A stretch of DNA of 7,915 nucleotides from CAZQHK01 sp964593455 (GCA_964593455.1 CAZQHK010000071.1:1-7915), one strand, 5' to 3'; positions 1 through 7,398 are shown, numbered from the stretch's first letter. Notes: generated from the letters alone by a model not told the origin. Numbers and translations: made by a program.

Positions 1-3000
1 GGTGAACATTCTTCTTATATCCTCTATTATCAGGAAGAGGGCTGGGACCAGAACGAGGGTTATCAGGGTAGAGAAAAGGATTCCATATCCCAGAGAGATG
101 GCCATGGGTACCAGGAAACGGGCCTGGAGCGAGGTCTCGAAGATCATCGGAGCCAGTCCGAGAAAGGTTGTAATGGAGGTCAGGAGAATGGGCCGAAACC
201 GCCGGCAGCCTGCATACCTGATGGCCCGGTAGGGGCCATATCCCGCTAGAAGTTGCCGGTTGGCTGAATCGATCAGGATCAGCGAGTCGTTGACCACCAC
301 GCCTGCTAAGGCCACGATCCCGAACATGCTGATCAGGCTCAGGTCGTAGCCCATGATAAGATGTCCGAGCACCGCTCCCACGATCCCGAAGGGGATTGAC
401 ACCATGATGATCACCGGTTGGATATAGCTTTTAAAGGGAATGGCCAGCATGGCGAAGATTACGATGAGGGCCAGAAGGAAACCCTGGCCCAGGCTCTGGA
501 GGGACTCCATCTGTGCACGGCGCTCCCCTTCTAAAGAGTAGTGAAGCCCGGGATACCGCCGGAGCAGTTTCGGGAGCGTGCTTTCCTTCAGGTCGGCCAG
601 GACTTTGCCGGCATTGGTAATCTTCCGGTTGATGTCGGCTGTGACGTCGACCACCCGCCGGCCGTCGGCCCGGCGAATGTCTGTGTAAGACCGGCCGCGC
701 ACGATACTAGCGGCGTCACTCAGCGGTATTTCCCCACCTTTCTTGGTTCTGATCAATAGTTCCTCCAACTGGTACTCCGACTCCCGTTGCGCTTCGGGCA
801 GGCGGACCATGACCTTGATCTCGTCCCGGCCTCGCTGCTGCCGCAGAGCTTCCACGCCGTAAAACGATCCCCGGACCTGCCGGCCGAGGTCCATTGCGGT
901 TATTCCCAGGCTGCTGGCATTCATTTTCAGCTTGAAATCGAGCTGTGTCTTGCCGCTAGAGAACCCATTGTCGATGTCCTTTACCCCGGCAAAGTTCTTA
1001 AGCTCTTCCCCGAGCTCTAACGCTGCTTTTTCCAACTGGTCCAGGTCGGGATGGCTGAGCTCGACGTCGAAGGCCGCTCCCGCTGAGGGGCCGAAACTGT
1101 AGCTGTAGGTGAGCGATTCAACTCCGGGGATAGTGCCTACCCGTTTTCTCCACTCGCGGGCAAACTCGGTAGCGGAGATGTCCCGTTTATCGGGAGTCAC
1201 CATAAACACCAGCACAGTTGCCAGGTGTCCTCCGACGATTGATGCTCCTCCAGCCGCCGGTCCGTGTCGGGGCGGCGGCGTCCCGAGTGATGTAAAGATA
1301 CCGCGGGTGATGGATTCACCCCCGTGCTCTGCCAGAATTTCCTTGCCTATCCGTACCAGCAGGGCCTGGGCTTTTTTTGTTTTTTCCACCGGGGTCCCGT
1401 AGGGAAACACCAGCCCGGCAGTGGCCATATCGGATTCGATTCGAGGCATGAAATTGAAATTGATACGTCCCCCCGCCACCATTCCCACGGTTGTCAAAAG
1501 CATGAATATGCCGATGGCCAGGGTTATATACTTGTTTCTCAAGGCAAATTTCAAGACCGGTTTGTATATCCTTTTGACAAACGCTTTTTGCTGGTTGTTG
1601 ATGAATCGTTGGGGTCGGTTGACGAAATTGAGGAAACCGCTCTGCCGGGCGGTCCGCTGGTGGCCCAGGTGGGCCGGCAGGATAAAGAGGGATTCGATGA
1701 GAGAAAGGATAAACACAGACACTACCACTGCGGGAATGACCTTGAAAATCTTGCCCATGATGCCGGGTACGAAAAGCATAGGCATAAAAGCCGCGATATT
1801 GGTGAGAATTGAAAAAGTAACAGGCATGGCAATCTGCCGCGCTCCGGCGATGGAAGCCTGCAGCATGGATAAGCCGCGTTGTCTCATTTCATAAATGTTT
1901 TCTCCCACTACGATGGCGTCATCCACTACAATTCCGATAGTTATTATGAAAGCAAACAGGGAGATCATGTTGATCGAAACATCCATACTCGGCAAGATCA
2001 ACAAGGCACCGAGAATGGATACCGGAATACCCATGGCTACCCAGAAGGCCAGTTTTATACCGAGGAACAGCCCGAGGAGGATGAGTACCAGGCCGAGGCC
2101 GATAAAGGCATTACGAAGCAGCAGGTCGATTCGGTCCCGGTAGATCTCCGAGCGGTCGTCCCAGGTGGTGACGGATATAGCTGGTGGGAGGGCCGTTTTA
2201 AAATCTTCTGCATACTTTTTGACCACTTCAGCCACTTTGAGTGGTGTCTGGTGTCCCACCCGGTAAACGTCTACTTTTACCGCCGGTTTCCCGTCGAAGA
2301 AAGAGGCCTGGTCGATGTCCTCGAACCCGTCGATGATAGAGGCGATATCCCGGAGTCTGACAGTGGTTCCGTCGGAAGCGGTAATAATGGGAATATCGGC
2401 GAACTCTTCGGCAAAGTTCCGACGTTCAGCTACTCGAAGCAGTATCTCCCCCTTTCTCGTTTTGACCGCTCCCCCCGGTATTTCCAGGGCGTTGCGACGG
2501 ATCACCTGGGCGATGTCTTCCAGGGTCAGGGAATACGCCCGAAGTTTTTCCTGGGGCACCTCGATACTTATCTCCGGTTGCCGTACTCCGGAGAGTTCTA
2601 CCAGGGTAATGTCGGGTTTGGCCAGCAGACCTTCGCGCACGTGTTCGGCCAGGCTGCGCAGGACGGATTCTTCCTGGTCCCCGTATATTACCAGGGAGAT
2701 TACCATGTGACGGTTGGTCATGAGGGAGACCACCGGCCGTTCCGCATCTTCGGGAAAAGAGCGCAGCCGGTCGATGGCGTTTTTGATATCCTGGTGTGCT
2801 TTATTGGAATTGGTACCCAGGAGCAGTTCGACCGTTACGGTCCCCATCCCCTCGAAAGCCCGGGCGCTTACCTGTTTGACTCCATCCAGTCCCCGGACCT
2901 CTTCTTCGATGGCCAGGATGATGCCTTGCTCGACCTCTGCCGGGCTGGCGCTGGGATAGGGTACCCGGATCTGGACTAAATCAAGGGAGAACTCGGGAAA

Positions 3001-3126
3001 AACCTCCTGTTTTATCTTGAAGGTAGCCATCAGGCCGCCCACCAGCAGGAACACCATCAACAGGTTGGCGGCCACCGAGTTTTTGGCCATCCAGGCAATA
3101 GGACCCCGTTCAGTTGTAACCTGCAT
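1..3126 (-). CDS. RND efflux permease, HAE1/AcrB-like (3' end outside window)
   Basis: Inner-membrane proton-driven pump of a tripartite efflux system; it takes substrate from the periplasm or outer leaflet and passes it to the outer-membrane channel. I translated 1042 codons without a stop from the ATG at 3126, which has AAAGGG 9 nt upstream (3141-3136). AcrB-type pumps are about 1030-1050 residues, so only a few residues are missing past position 1. TM1 lies near residues 12-33, porter domain 1 follows, TM2 begins near 340, TM7 lies near 535-552, a second porter domain follows, and TM8-12 run from about 880. TM4 contains GIVVDDAIVVGENI with D402-D403, matching the AcrB D407-D408 relay. The TM10 helix reads MFGIVALAGVVVNDSLILID, with N946-D947 and no lysine where AcrB has K940. 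RFRPILLTS (R976, T983) matches the AcrB R971/T978 region. It is the last visible gene of the operon, 39 nt after the adaptor. The family is certain; the substrate is not predictable. Confidence 0.96.
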   Translation of the reverse strand, partial: MQVTTERGPIAWMAKNSVAANLLMVFLLVGGLMATFKIKQEVFPEFSLDLVQIRVPYPSASPAEVEQGIILAIEEEVRGLDGVKQVSARAFEGMGTVTVELLLGTNSNKAHQDIKNAIDRLRSFPEDAERPVVSLMTNRHMVISLVIYGDQEESVLRSLAEHVREGLLAKPDITLVELSGVRQPEISIEVPQEKLRAYSLTLEDIAQVIRRNALEIPGGAVKTRKGEILLRVAERRNFAEEFADIPIITASDGTTVRLRDIASIIDGFEDIDQASFFDGKPAVKVDVYRVGHQTPLKVAEVVKKYAEDFKTALPPAISVTTWDDRSEIYRDRIDLLLRNAFIGLGLVLILLGLFLGIKLAFWVAMGIPVSILGALLILPSMDVSINMISLFAFIITIGIVVDDAIVVGENIYEMRQRGLSMLQASIAGARQIAMPVTFSILTNIAAFMPMLFVPGIMGKIFKVIPAVVVSVFILSLIESLFILPAHLGHQRTARQSGFLNFVNRPQRFINNQQKAFVKRIYKPVLKFALRNKYITLAIGIFMLLTTVGMVAGGRINFNFMPRIESDMATAGLVFPYGTPVEKTKKAQALLVRIGKEILAEHGGESITRGIFTSLGTPPPRHGPAAGGASIVGGHLATVLVFMVTPDKRDISATEFAREWRKRVGTIPGVESLTYSYSFGPSAGAAFDVELSHPDLDQLEKAALELGEELKNFAGVKDIDNGFSSGKTQLDFKLKMNASSLGITAMDLGRQVRGSFYGVEALRQQRGRDEIKVMVRLPEAQRESEYQLEELLIRTKKGGEIPLSDAASIVRGRSYTDIRRADGRRVVDVTADINRKITNAGKVLADLKESTLPKLLRRYPGLHYSLEGERRAQMESLQSLGQGFLLALIVIFAMLAIPFKSYIQPVIIMVSIPFGIVGAVLGHLIMGYDLSLISMFGIVALAGVVVNDSLILIDSANRQLLAGYGPYRAIRYAGCRRFRPILLTSITTFLGLAPMIFETSLQARFLVPMAISLGYGILFSTLITLVLVPALFLIIEDIRRMFT

Positions 3127-3165
3127 ATTTTGCGACCCTTTCTTCTGCGGATAAATGCATTTTTT

Positions 3166-4344
3166 CTAATTTTTCGCTTCGACCTGATTCAGTTCCATAC
3201 CGGGTATCGGTGTGGGGAGGCTGCTGGTGATGACTCTATCTCCGGATTTCAGCCCGTCTGAGATGAAAACCGTATCTTCATTCCGCCAAACGATGGAAAC
3301 TTTTTTCATCGCCAGGCAGTTGTCCATATCCAGGAGCCACACACGGTCGAGATTGTGGATAGCAAGACGCGGCACGGCAAAGATGTTGCGTAACATTGTG
3401 CCTTCAAGCTCCACGTTTACGTATGCTCCGAGTATCAGCGGAAGGTCTTTTTTTTTCCGGTTGTTGAACAAACCGAGCGGGTCATCCACGGATACCAGCA
3501 GTCGGGCCATGCGGCCTACCGGGTCCAGTTCCCCGATCAGGCGCGTTACCCGGCCCATCCGGCTGATGTCGATACCCGATCCGGTGGACTGCAGCACAAC
3601 CGCACGGGAGCCTTCCGTTTGTTCATTCCGGGGTACGGTTATCCAGGACAGGCGTTCTACCGGTAGAGCAACCTGCACCCAGAACTGATCGGTACCCACC
3701 AGGGTGGCAATTCGAGACTGTGGAGAAACCAGTTGGCCGACATCGATATATTCTTCTTTGACAAAGGAGTTAAAGGGAGCTGTAATGACGGTCCGTTCCA
3801 TGTTGAGCTCTGCTTGATCAAGCCTGCTTTGGGCCGCTTCCAGGGCGGCTTTCGCGGCCCTCAAGTGCGGTTTTCTGAGGGCCAGATCGTGGTCGGTCTT
3901 GTTGGCGTCACTACTGCTCTCCAGGAGATCCCACTCCCGCTGGGCCACTCGTTGCCGGCCTTCCTCCATTTCCAGCTCGAATCGGGCCTTCTCTACATTG
4001 GCTTTCTGCTGTATGATGGCCAGTTCGTAATCGCGCGGATCGATACGGGCTACGACATTGCCGGTAGTAAAGCATCCTCCCGGAACCAGCCGGGTGTGCT
4101 GCTCGATAACACGGCCGCTGACCTGGGGCTGCAGGATCACCTGCTGGGCGGGCACCACTGTCCCCATGGCTTCCACTACGACTTGGTGGTTGCCTGGTTC
4201 TATCCGGATTATCTCGACCAGGGGTACGGGGCGTTCAACTGTTCCCCGCTTGGCTTTGGGCCTGGTTTTGATCATCAGGCCGAGAACCAAAATCCCGGCT
4301 GCCAGGATTACAAGAGAAATAAATATACGTACGAATTTACTCAT
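3166..4344 (-). CDS. HlyD-family membrane fusion protein (RND adaptor)
   Basis: Periplasmic adaptor linking the RND permease to the outer-membrane channel. It has 392 residues, normal for the family. A single N-terminal membrane anchor spans about residues 6-26, with no lipobox, so it is inner-membrane anchored. A first lipoyl half lies at about 60-103 (ending ARIDPRDYELAI), followed by a charged coiled-coil hairpin at about 104-182 and the second lipoyl half at 184-218, containing the typical RTVITAPF and VGQLVSPQ segments. A beta-barrel domain covers about 220-315 and a membrane-proximal domain about 320-385 (GLKSGDRVITS). Its ATG overlaps the TGA of the upstream channel gene as ATGA (4344-4341), which points to translational coupling; GGGTGA just upstream may help ribosomes. 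No TolC-docking or substrate specificity can be read from the sequence. Confidence 0.95.
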   Translation of the reverse strand: MSKFVRIFISLVILAAGILVLGLMIKTRPKAKRGTVERPVPLVEIIRIEPGNHQVVVEAMGTVVPAQQVILQPQVSGRVIEQHTRLVPGGCFTTGNVVARIDPRDYELAIIQQKANVEKARFELEMEEGRQRVAQREWDLLESSSDANKTDHDLALRKPHLRAAKAALEAAQSRLDQAELNMERTVITAPFNSFVKEEYIDVGQLVSPQSRIATLVGTDQFWVQVALPVERLSWITVPRNEQTEGSRAVVLQSTGSGIDISRMGRVTRLIGELDPVGRMARLLVSVDDPLGLFNNRKKKDLPLILGAYVNVELEGTMLRNIFAVPRLAIHNLDRVWLLDMDNCLAMKKVSIVWRNEDTVFISDGLKSGDRVITSSLPTPIPGMELNQVEAKN

Positions 4345-5747
4345 ATCGACTCGTCACCCAGGCTGGCCATCCACGATCCCCCCAGCGAGCGGTACAGTTG
4401 AATACGAAACGCGATGAGGTCCCGTCTGGCGCTGATATGTGTCCGTTCGAGCTGCTGGAGCCCCTGTAAGGCTACCAGTACCGGCAGATAGTCGCTCAAA
4501 CCATTTACGTACCGGGAGCGCGCTTCTGCCAGCGTGGCCCGGGCGAGGTCCAGCTGTTTTTTCAGTTCTTCCAGGTAAGTCCGTTGACGCTGCTCCTGAA
4601 CCATAGCACTCTCCACTTCCTGCATAGCGTTGAGAACGGTCTGACCGTACTGCTGGATAAGCACCCTGGTGATAGCCCGAGTCCGTTCCTGTTCAGCCGT
4701 CCGCAGTCCCCCGTCCGCCAGCGTGTGCTGAACGGTGGCCGACACCGAAGCGTACCAGAGATCGAATAGATCTCCTGCTTCCGAGTTCTGGTACCCGGCC
4801 CGGCCGGTGAGCCTGAGTACCGCCAGTTGTTCGTCAGCCGCCGCTGCCACCCGAAGATCCGCCGCTGCCACTCGCTCGCGGCCGGCTTTGATATCGGGCC
4901 TTCTTTCCAGCAAATGGACCAGCAGACCGTCCACGGGTATCGGTTCGATATCCGGCAATACGTCCTTGGTGCTTAAGATAACGGCGTTAGGGGGTTGGGC
5001 CAGAAGGACGGCCAGTTGATGTTGATTAATCTTGAGCCTGGCTTCGACCAGGGGAATCTTGGCCCTGGTGGCCACCACCTGCTGGCGTTGCTGGTAGACG
5101 TCGAGAGCCGAGGCCAACCCCTGGCTGAAGCGGAGTTCCGCCAGTTCCTGGTATGTCTCGGCCACTTCGAGCTGTTCCATCAGCAATCCGAGCTGCGCGT
5201 ACTGCTCGATGATCGAAAACCAGAGTGTCGTCACTTGGGAAGCCAGGGTCATGGCCGCTGTTTCCACGTCGTACCGGGAAGCTTTAAGATCGAGTTCAGC
5301 CGCCTGCTCGATGGAGTCCAGTTTATTCCAGAGATCAACTTCATAGGTCGTGGTGAGATAAAGAGAGAACTGGTTCCCGTAAATAGCATCGTTAAGAATT
5401 GAAGAACGTGATCGCGCCGAAGAAGCATCCAGGGAAACCTGCGGCGTATGGGCAGCTTTCACTTTCGCCGCGAAGGCATAGGCTTGATCGAACCGAGCCC
5501 AGGCGGTTTTAAGGGTGAAGTTTGCTTTTAAAGACCGGTTTATCAGGTCGTTAAGCTCGGGATCGTTAAATGACTCCCACCACCGGTCCGGCATGGTAAA
5601 TTCGTCGGTTGCCTGAACGTCGACGGGAAGAAATACGGGTTTCGTGACTTCGGAACGGTGCTGCCGGGCCGAACATCCGGTTAAACCCGGACTCAATACG
5701 AGAATAATCAGAATGAGGAAGATCGGTTTTTCCCTGGTTAGATACAT
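4341..5747 (-). CDS. Outer-membrane efflux lipoprotein, TolC/NodT family
   Basis: Outer-membrane channel of the tripartite pump. From the ATG at 5747 the product has 468 residues, usual for NodT-type factors. A lipoprotein signal ends in the lipobox L-T-G-C with C25 as the lipidated residue; Ser at +2 fits outer-membrane sorting. Family signatures are WWESFNDPEL (56-65), RFSQGLASALDV (206-217), ERRPDI (281-286), RYVNGLSDYLPVL (412-424) and YRSLGGSW near the C-terminus, forming two outer-membrane efflux repeats of helical hairpins plus beta strands. The frame is open upstream to an ATG at 5921, but that start would lie inside the regulator gene and bury the signal peptide, so it is rejected. 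The chosen start sits 25 nt after the regulator stop. Its Shine-Dalgarno is poor (GGTGA, 4 nt from the ATG), so translation may depend on coupling. Confidence 0.95.
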   Translation of the reverse strand: MYLTREKPIFLILIILVLSPGLTGCSARQHRSEVTKPVFLPVDVQATDEFTMPDRWWESFNDPELNDLINRSLKANFTLKTAWARFDQAYAFAAKVKAAHTPQVSLDASSARSRSSILNDAIYGNQFSLYLTTTYEVDLWNKLDSIEQAAELDLKASRYDVETAAMTLASQVTTLWFSIIEQYAQLGLLMEQLEVAETYQELAELRFSQGLASALDVYQQRQQVVATRAKIPLVEARLKINQHQLAVLLAQPPNAVILSTKDVLPDIEPIPVDGLLVHLLERRPDIKAGRERVAAADLRVAAAADEQLAVLRLTGRAGYQNSEAGDLFDLWYASVSATVQHTLADGGLRTAEQERTRAITRVLIQQYGQTVLNAMQEVESAMVQEQRQRTYLEELKKQLDLARATLAEARSRYVNGLSDYLPVLVALQGLQQLERTHISARRDLIAFRIQLYRSLGGSWMASLGDESI

Positions 5748-5772
5748 CTGATCACCATCACTTTCTTTGCTT

Positions 5773-6372
5773 TTAAACAGCTTTCTTTTCGAAACCCCGG
5801 AAAACCTGATACAAAAGTCTGACCGGGAGCTCTTTGTCCAGCAGGTTCGGATGGAGAAGACAGAACCGCAGGGAAAAGAACAGCACGGACATAACGAGCA
5901 GGGCAGCTTCTCCAGGGTCAATATCTATGACCTCTCCTCGCTCAATTCCTTCCTGGTAGATTTTCTTCACCGTTTCCATTGTCCGGTGTGGAAATTGGGC
6001 AAAGTTGTAATCGGGAACACCCTTGGAGGGCGCGAAGATGAAGGAAGAGATCATCTCAAAATGTTTCCGGTGTTTTCCTACCATATAGAGGAACAGTCGG
6101 ATGAGGGCTTCCAGCCTCTCGCATGTCGTTCCCTGAACCTGGAGTATTTCATTCAGATTGTGCTTCTGATGTTCACCCAGCCAGTCGAACACGGCTCGAA
6201 AAATCCCCTCTTTATTTTTGAAATAGTAGTAGAGAACGGGTTTGGTCACGCCGGCCTGGTGGACTATTTCGCGTACCGGTGTAGACGAGTAACCTTTTTC
6301 GGAAAAAAGTTCGAGAGCCGCTGCCATTAAACGTTGTCGGGGTGATCCGTCGGATGTCGGAAACACTGGCAT
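5773..6372 (-). CDS. TetR/AcrR-family transcriptional repressor, local regulator of the efflux operon
   Basis: A 199-residue one-component regulator. The N-terminal helix-turn-helix lies at about residues 12-60: QRLMAAALELFSEKGYSST, then VREIVHQAGVTKPVLYYYFK, with the family's YYYFKNKEG signature. The remainder is a helical ligand-binding and dimerisation domain that diverges among family members, so the inducer cannot be named. Two ATGs compete. The one at 6381 directly abuts the Shine-Dalgarno, while the one at 6372 (protein beginning MPVFPTSDGS) has AGAGG 9 nt upstream, so I chose 6372; the longer form would add only three residues. It is the first gene of the operon and is followed 25 nt later by the outer-membrane factor. 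A palindrome on top of its own promoter predicts autorepression and control of all downstream pump genes. Confidence 0.94.
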   Translation of the reverse strand: MPVFPTSDGSPRQRLMAAALELFSEKGYSSTPVREIVHQAGVTKPVLYYYFKNKEGIFRAVFDWLGEHQKHNLNEILQVQGTTCERLEALIRLFLYMVGKHRKHFEMISSFIFAPSKGVPDYNFAQFPHRTMETVKKIYQEGIERGEVIDIDPGEAALLVMSVLFFSLRFCLLHPNLLDKELPVRLLYQVFRGFEKKAV

Positions 6373-6381
6373 GCATAGCAT

Positions 6382-6403
6382 CCTCTCCCGCTTCTAAGGC
6401 GGG
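6382..6403 (-). promoter_or_regulatory. Regulator ribosome binding site and adjoining small hairpin
   Basis: On the minus strand AGAGG (6386-6382) stands 9 nt before the ATG at 6372 and immediately before the one at 6381, which decides the start in favour of 6372. A 5-bp GC stem (CCCGC/GCGGG, 6403-6399 with 6391-6387, 7-nt loop) adjoins this site and includes the GGG next to it. It could slightly limit translation of the regulator, but a stem this short may mean nothing. Confidence 0.5.
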
Positions 6404-6417
6404 TCTTTAACTGTATT

Positions 6418-6433
6418 TACCTACCGGTAGGTA
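6418..6433. promoter_or_regulatory. TetR-type operator palindrome
   Basis: The 16 bases TACCTACCGGTAGGTA are a perfect inverted repeat centred on CCGG, the size and symmetry expected for a TetR dimer site. It begins one base downstream of the -10 hexamer of the regulator promoter, across the expected transcription start, and 45 nt ahead of the chosen regulator start codon. Occupancy should block transcription of the regulator and pump genes. That the neighbouring TetR binds here is inferred from position and symmetry. Confidence 0.85.
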
Positions 6434-6434
6434 T

Positions 6435-6464
6435 AGAATACCCAAGGCTTTGATAGAAAGTCAA
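6435..6464 (-). promoter_or_regulatory. Sigma70-type promoter of the regulator-efflux operon
   Basis: On the minus strand TTGACT (6464-6459) and TATTCT (6440-6435) are separated by 18 nt. The start of transcription should fall near 6427, inside the operator palindrome, giving a leader of about 55 nt before the regulator ATG at 6372. No other convincing promoter was seen inside the operon. Confidence 0.7.
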
Positions 6465-6561
6465 GCTGGATAATTCCGGAGTACATTTAAAAAAAGTGAA
6501 TAACCTGGCCCGCAAGTCCGTCTTAAAGGTCAGGACTCCGGTTGGAATCCAAAATAGCGAA

Positions 6562-6570
6562 AGAGGAGGG
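6562..6570 (+). promoter_or_regulatory. Strong ribosome binding site of the EF-hand gene
   Basis: AGAGGAGGG lies 7 nt before the ATG at 6578. It fixes that start over an in-frame TTG at 6542, which has no Shine-Dalgarno and would put 12 extra residues before the signal peptide. I found no clear promoter between 6434 and 6561: TTGATA at 6450 pairs only with a poorly spaced TAATTC at 6471. Confidence 0.8.
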
Positions 6571-6577
6571 AACTGGT

Positions 6578-7216
6578 ATGAAGAGCAGGATAAACTGGTT
6601 TTTGGGAGGCGTGGTACTGGTTTTAGCGATGGGGCCTCTATGGCCGCCCGATGTACTGGCGCAGCATGGCGGACGCCATCAGGGAAGGCGGCAAAAGCGA
6701 CTCAAGCAGTTCGATACCGATGGCGATGGAAAACTCAGCCGGGAGGAACGTGGCAAACTCCGCGAGGAATTGCAGGCACAGCGTGATGAGCGCCGCCAGG
6801 AAAAATTGAATAATTATGACCTCGATGGTGACGGCAAACTTAGCGATGAAGAGCGAGGACAGGCCAAATCGGACCGGCAGGCCAAGAAGCAGGAGAAACG
6901 TGAACAGAAACGTCAGGAACTCCTTGAAAAGTACGACGCCGATGGTGACGGCGAACTTAGCGATGAAGAGCGAGGACAGGCCAAATCGGACCGGCAGGCC
7001 AAGAAGCAGGAGAAACGTGAACAGAAACGTCAGGAACTCCTTGAAAAGTACGACACCGATGGGGACGGCGAACTTAGCGATGAAGAGCGAGAAACGATGC
7101 GGGAAGAGATGAAAGATCTCGGTTATCCACGCCGAAGAAATGCCCGCCGCGGTTCCAGGCGCCATGGTAGTGTGAAAGACGGTCGTTTCAACGGAAATGA
7201 GGCCGGAGAGGAATAA
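6578..7216 (+). CDS. Exported EF-hand repeat protein (four calcium-binding loops)
   Basis: A 212-residue secreted or periplasmic protein. The signal peptide is MKSR, a hydrophobic core at about 7-20, and a likely signal peptidase I site after VLA (residue 28). Four canonical 12-residue EF-hand loops follow at 46-57, 81-92, 120-131 and 159-170, each of type D-x-D-G-D-G-x-L-S-x-E-E with Asp at positions 1, 3 and 5, Gly at 6 and Glu at 12, so all should bind calcium. The linkers are about 23-27 residues of almost pure Lys, Arg, Glu, Gln, Asp and Ala and probably form long charged helices. The C-terminal tail is arginine-rich (PRRRNARRGSRR, 184-195). Loops 2-4 are spaced exactly 39 residues apart because of a tandem duplication. 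Calcium binding follows from the motif; the biological role is unknown. The gene is divergent from the efflux operon and 200 nt ahead of the next gene. Confidence 0.9.
   Translation: MKSRINWFLGGVVLVLAMGPLWPPDVLAQHGGRHQGRRQKRLKQFDTDGDGKLSREERGKLREELQAQRDERRQEKLNNYDLDGDGKLSDEERGQAKSDRQAKKQEKREQKRQELLEKYDADGDGELSDEERGQAKSDRQAKKQEKREQKRQELLEKYDTDGDGELSDEERETMREEMKDLGYPRRRNARRGSRRHGSVKDGRFNGNEAGEE
6824..7091 (+). repeat. 117-bp tandem repeat inside the EF-hand gene
   Basis: Copies at 6824-6940 and 6941-7057 differ at only two of 117 bases by my reading, and a third partial copy runs 7058-7091. One unit encodes an EF-hand loop plus a charged linker (39 residues). The two differences change Lys87 to Glu126 and Ala121 to Thr160. 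This near-identity indicates a recent duplication and a site likely to vary in copy number between strains. Confidence 0.95.
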
Positions 7217-7263
7217 AACCGCTCCCTGAATCTGAATTAATCGACGAGATATTAGCCGAAAAT

Positions 7264-7297
7264 GAAGGCTTGTGTCAGGGTAAAGGCACAAGTCTTC
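7264..7297 (+). terminator. Hairpin after the EF-hand gene, possible terminator
   Basis: GAAGGCTTGTG (7264-7274) pairs with CACAAGTCTTC (7287-7297) as an 11-bp stem with one G-U pair and a 12-nt loop. The following sequence, GGATTATTT, is a weak U-tract, so intrinsic termination is uncertain; a processing or stability element at the 3' end of the EF-hand mRNA is equally possible. Confidence 0.45.
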
Positions 7298-7303
7298 GGA
7301 TTA

Positions 7304-7332
7304 TTTGCCATGTTACGGCAGATGTTGGCAAA
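7304..7332 (+). other. Second inverted repeat upstream of the promoter
   Basis: TTTGCCA (7304-7310) and TGGCAAA (7326-7332) form a perfect 7-bp inverted repeat with a 15-nt spacer, ending 10 nt before the -35 box of the next promoter. It could be a second 3'-end hairpin or a binding site for a regulator; chance cannot be excluded. Confidence 0.35.
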
Positions 7333-7342
7333 GCAATTCATA

Positions 7343-7371
7343 TTGACATGCGCGCGAGAATAGATTAGCTT
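7343..7371 (+). promoter_or_regulatory. Probable sigma70-type promoter of the cysteine-repeat gene
   Basis: A consensus TTGACA (7343-7348) is followed 17 nt later by TAGCTT (7366-7371), a weak -10, then an A-rich stretch. Transcription would start near 7378, giving a leader of about 40 nt. This supports separate expression from the EF-hand gene. Confidence 0.55.
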
Positions 7372-7398
7372 AAAAAGTAGATATTCGGGTTAGCATCC

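Noticed and set aside
1879..2979. Long plus-strand open frame of 366 codons inside the RND permease
   Set aside because: It is codon-aligned antisense to the permease, which reads through without a stop and carries clear family motifs; the plus frame has no recognisable domain.
3112..3160. 16-codon minus-strand frame ahead of and overlapping the permease start
   Set aside because: Too short, no clear ribosome binding site, and out of frame with the permease; likely chance.
5748..5921. N-terminal extension of the outer-membrane channel to an ATG at 5921
   Set aside because: It would overlap the regulator gene and place 58 Cys- and Ser-rich residues before a complete lipoprotein signal peptide; the ATG at 5747 fits the family.
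6638..7291. Minus-strand open frame of 217 codons, rich in Phe and Leu, opposite the EF-hand gene
   Set aside because: It mirrors the Lys/Glu-rich codons of the EF-hand repeats, begins at a TTG without a Shine-Dalgarno, and its apparent membrane segments are a by-product of antisense reading.
7262..7363. 33-codon ATG frame in the intergenic region
   Set aside because: No Shine-Dalgarno, and it overlaps both hairpins and the next promoter.
7201..7368. Open plus frame of 55 codons after the EF-hand gene, protein-like in composition
   Set aside because: It has no ATG before its last few codons, no ribosome binding site, and no slippery sequence for a frameshift from the EF-hand gene; it also runs through the hairpins. 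A gene remnant is possible but unsupported.
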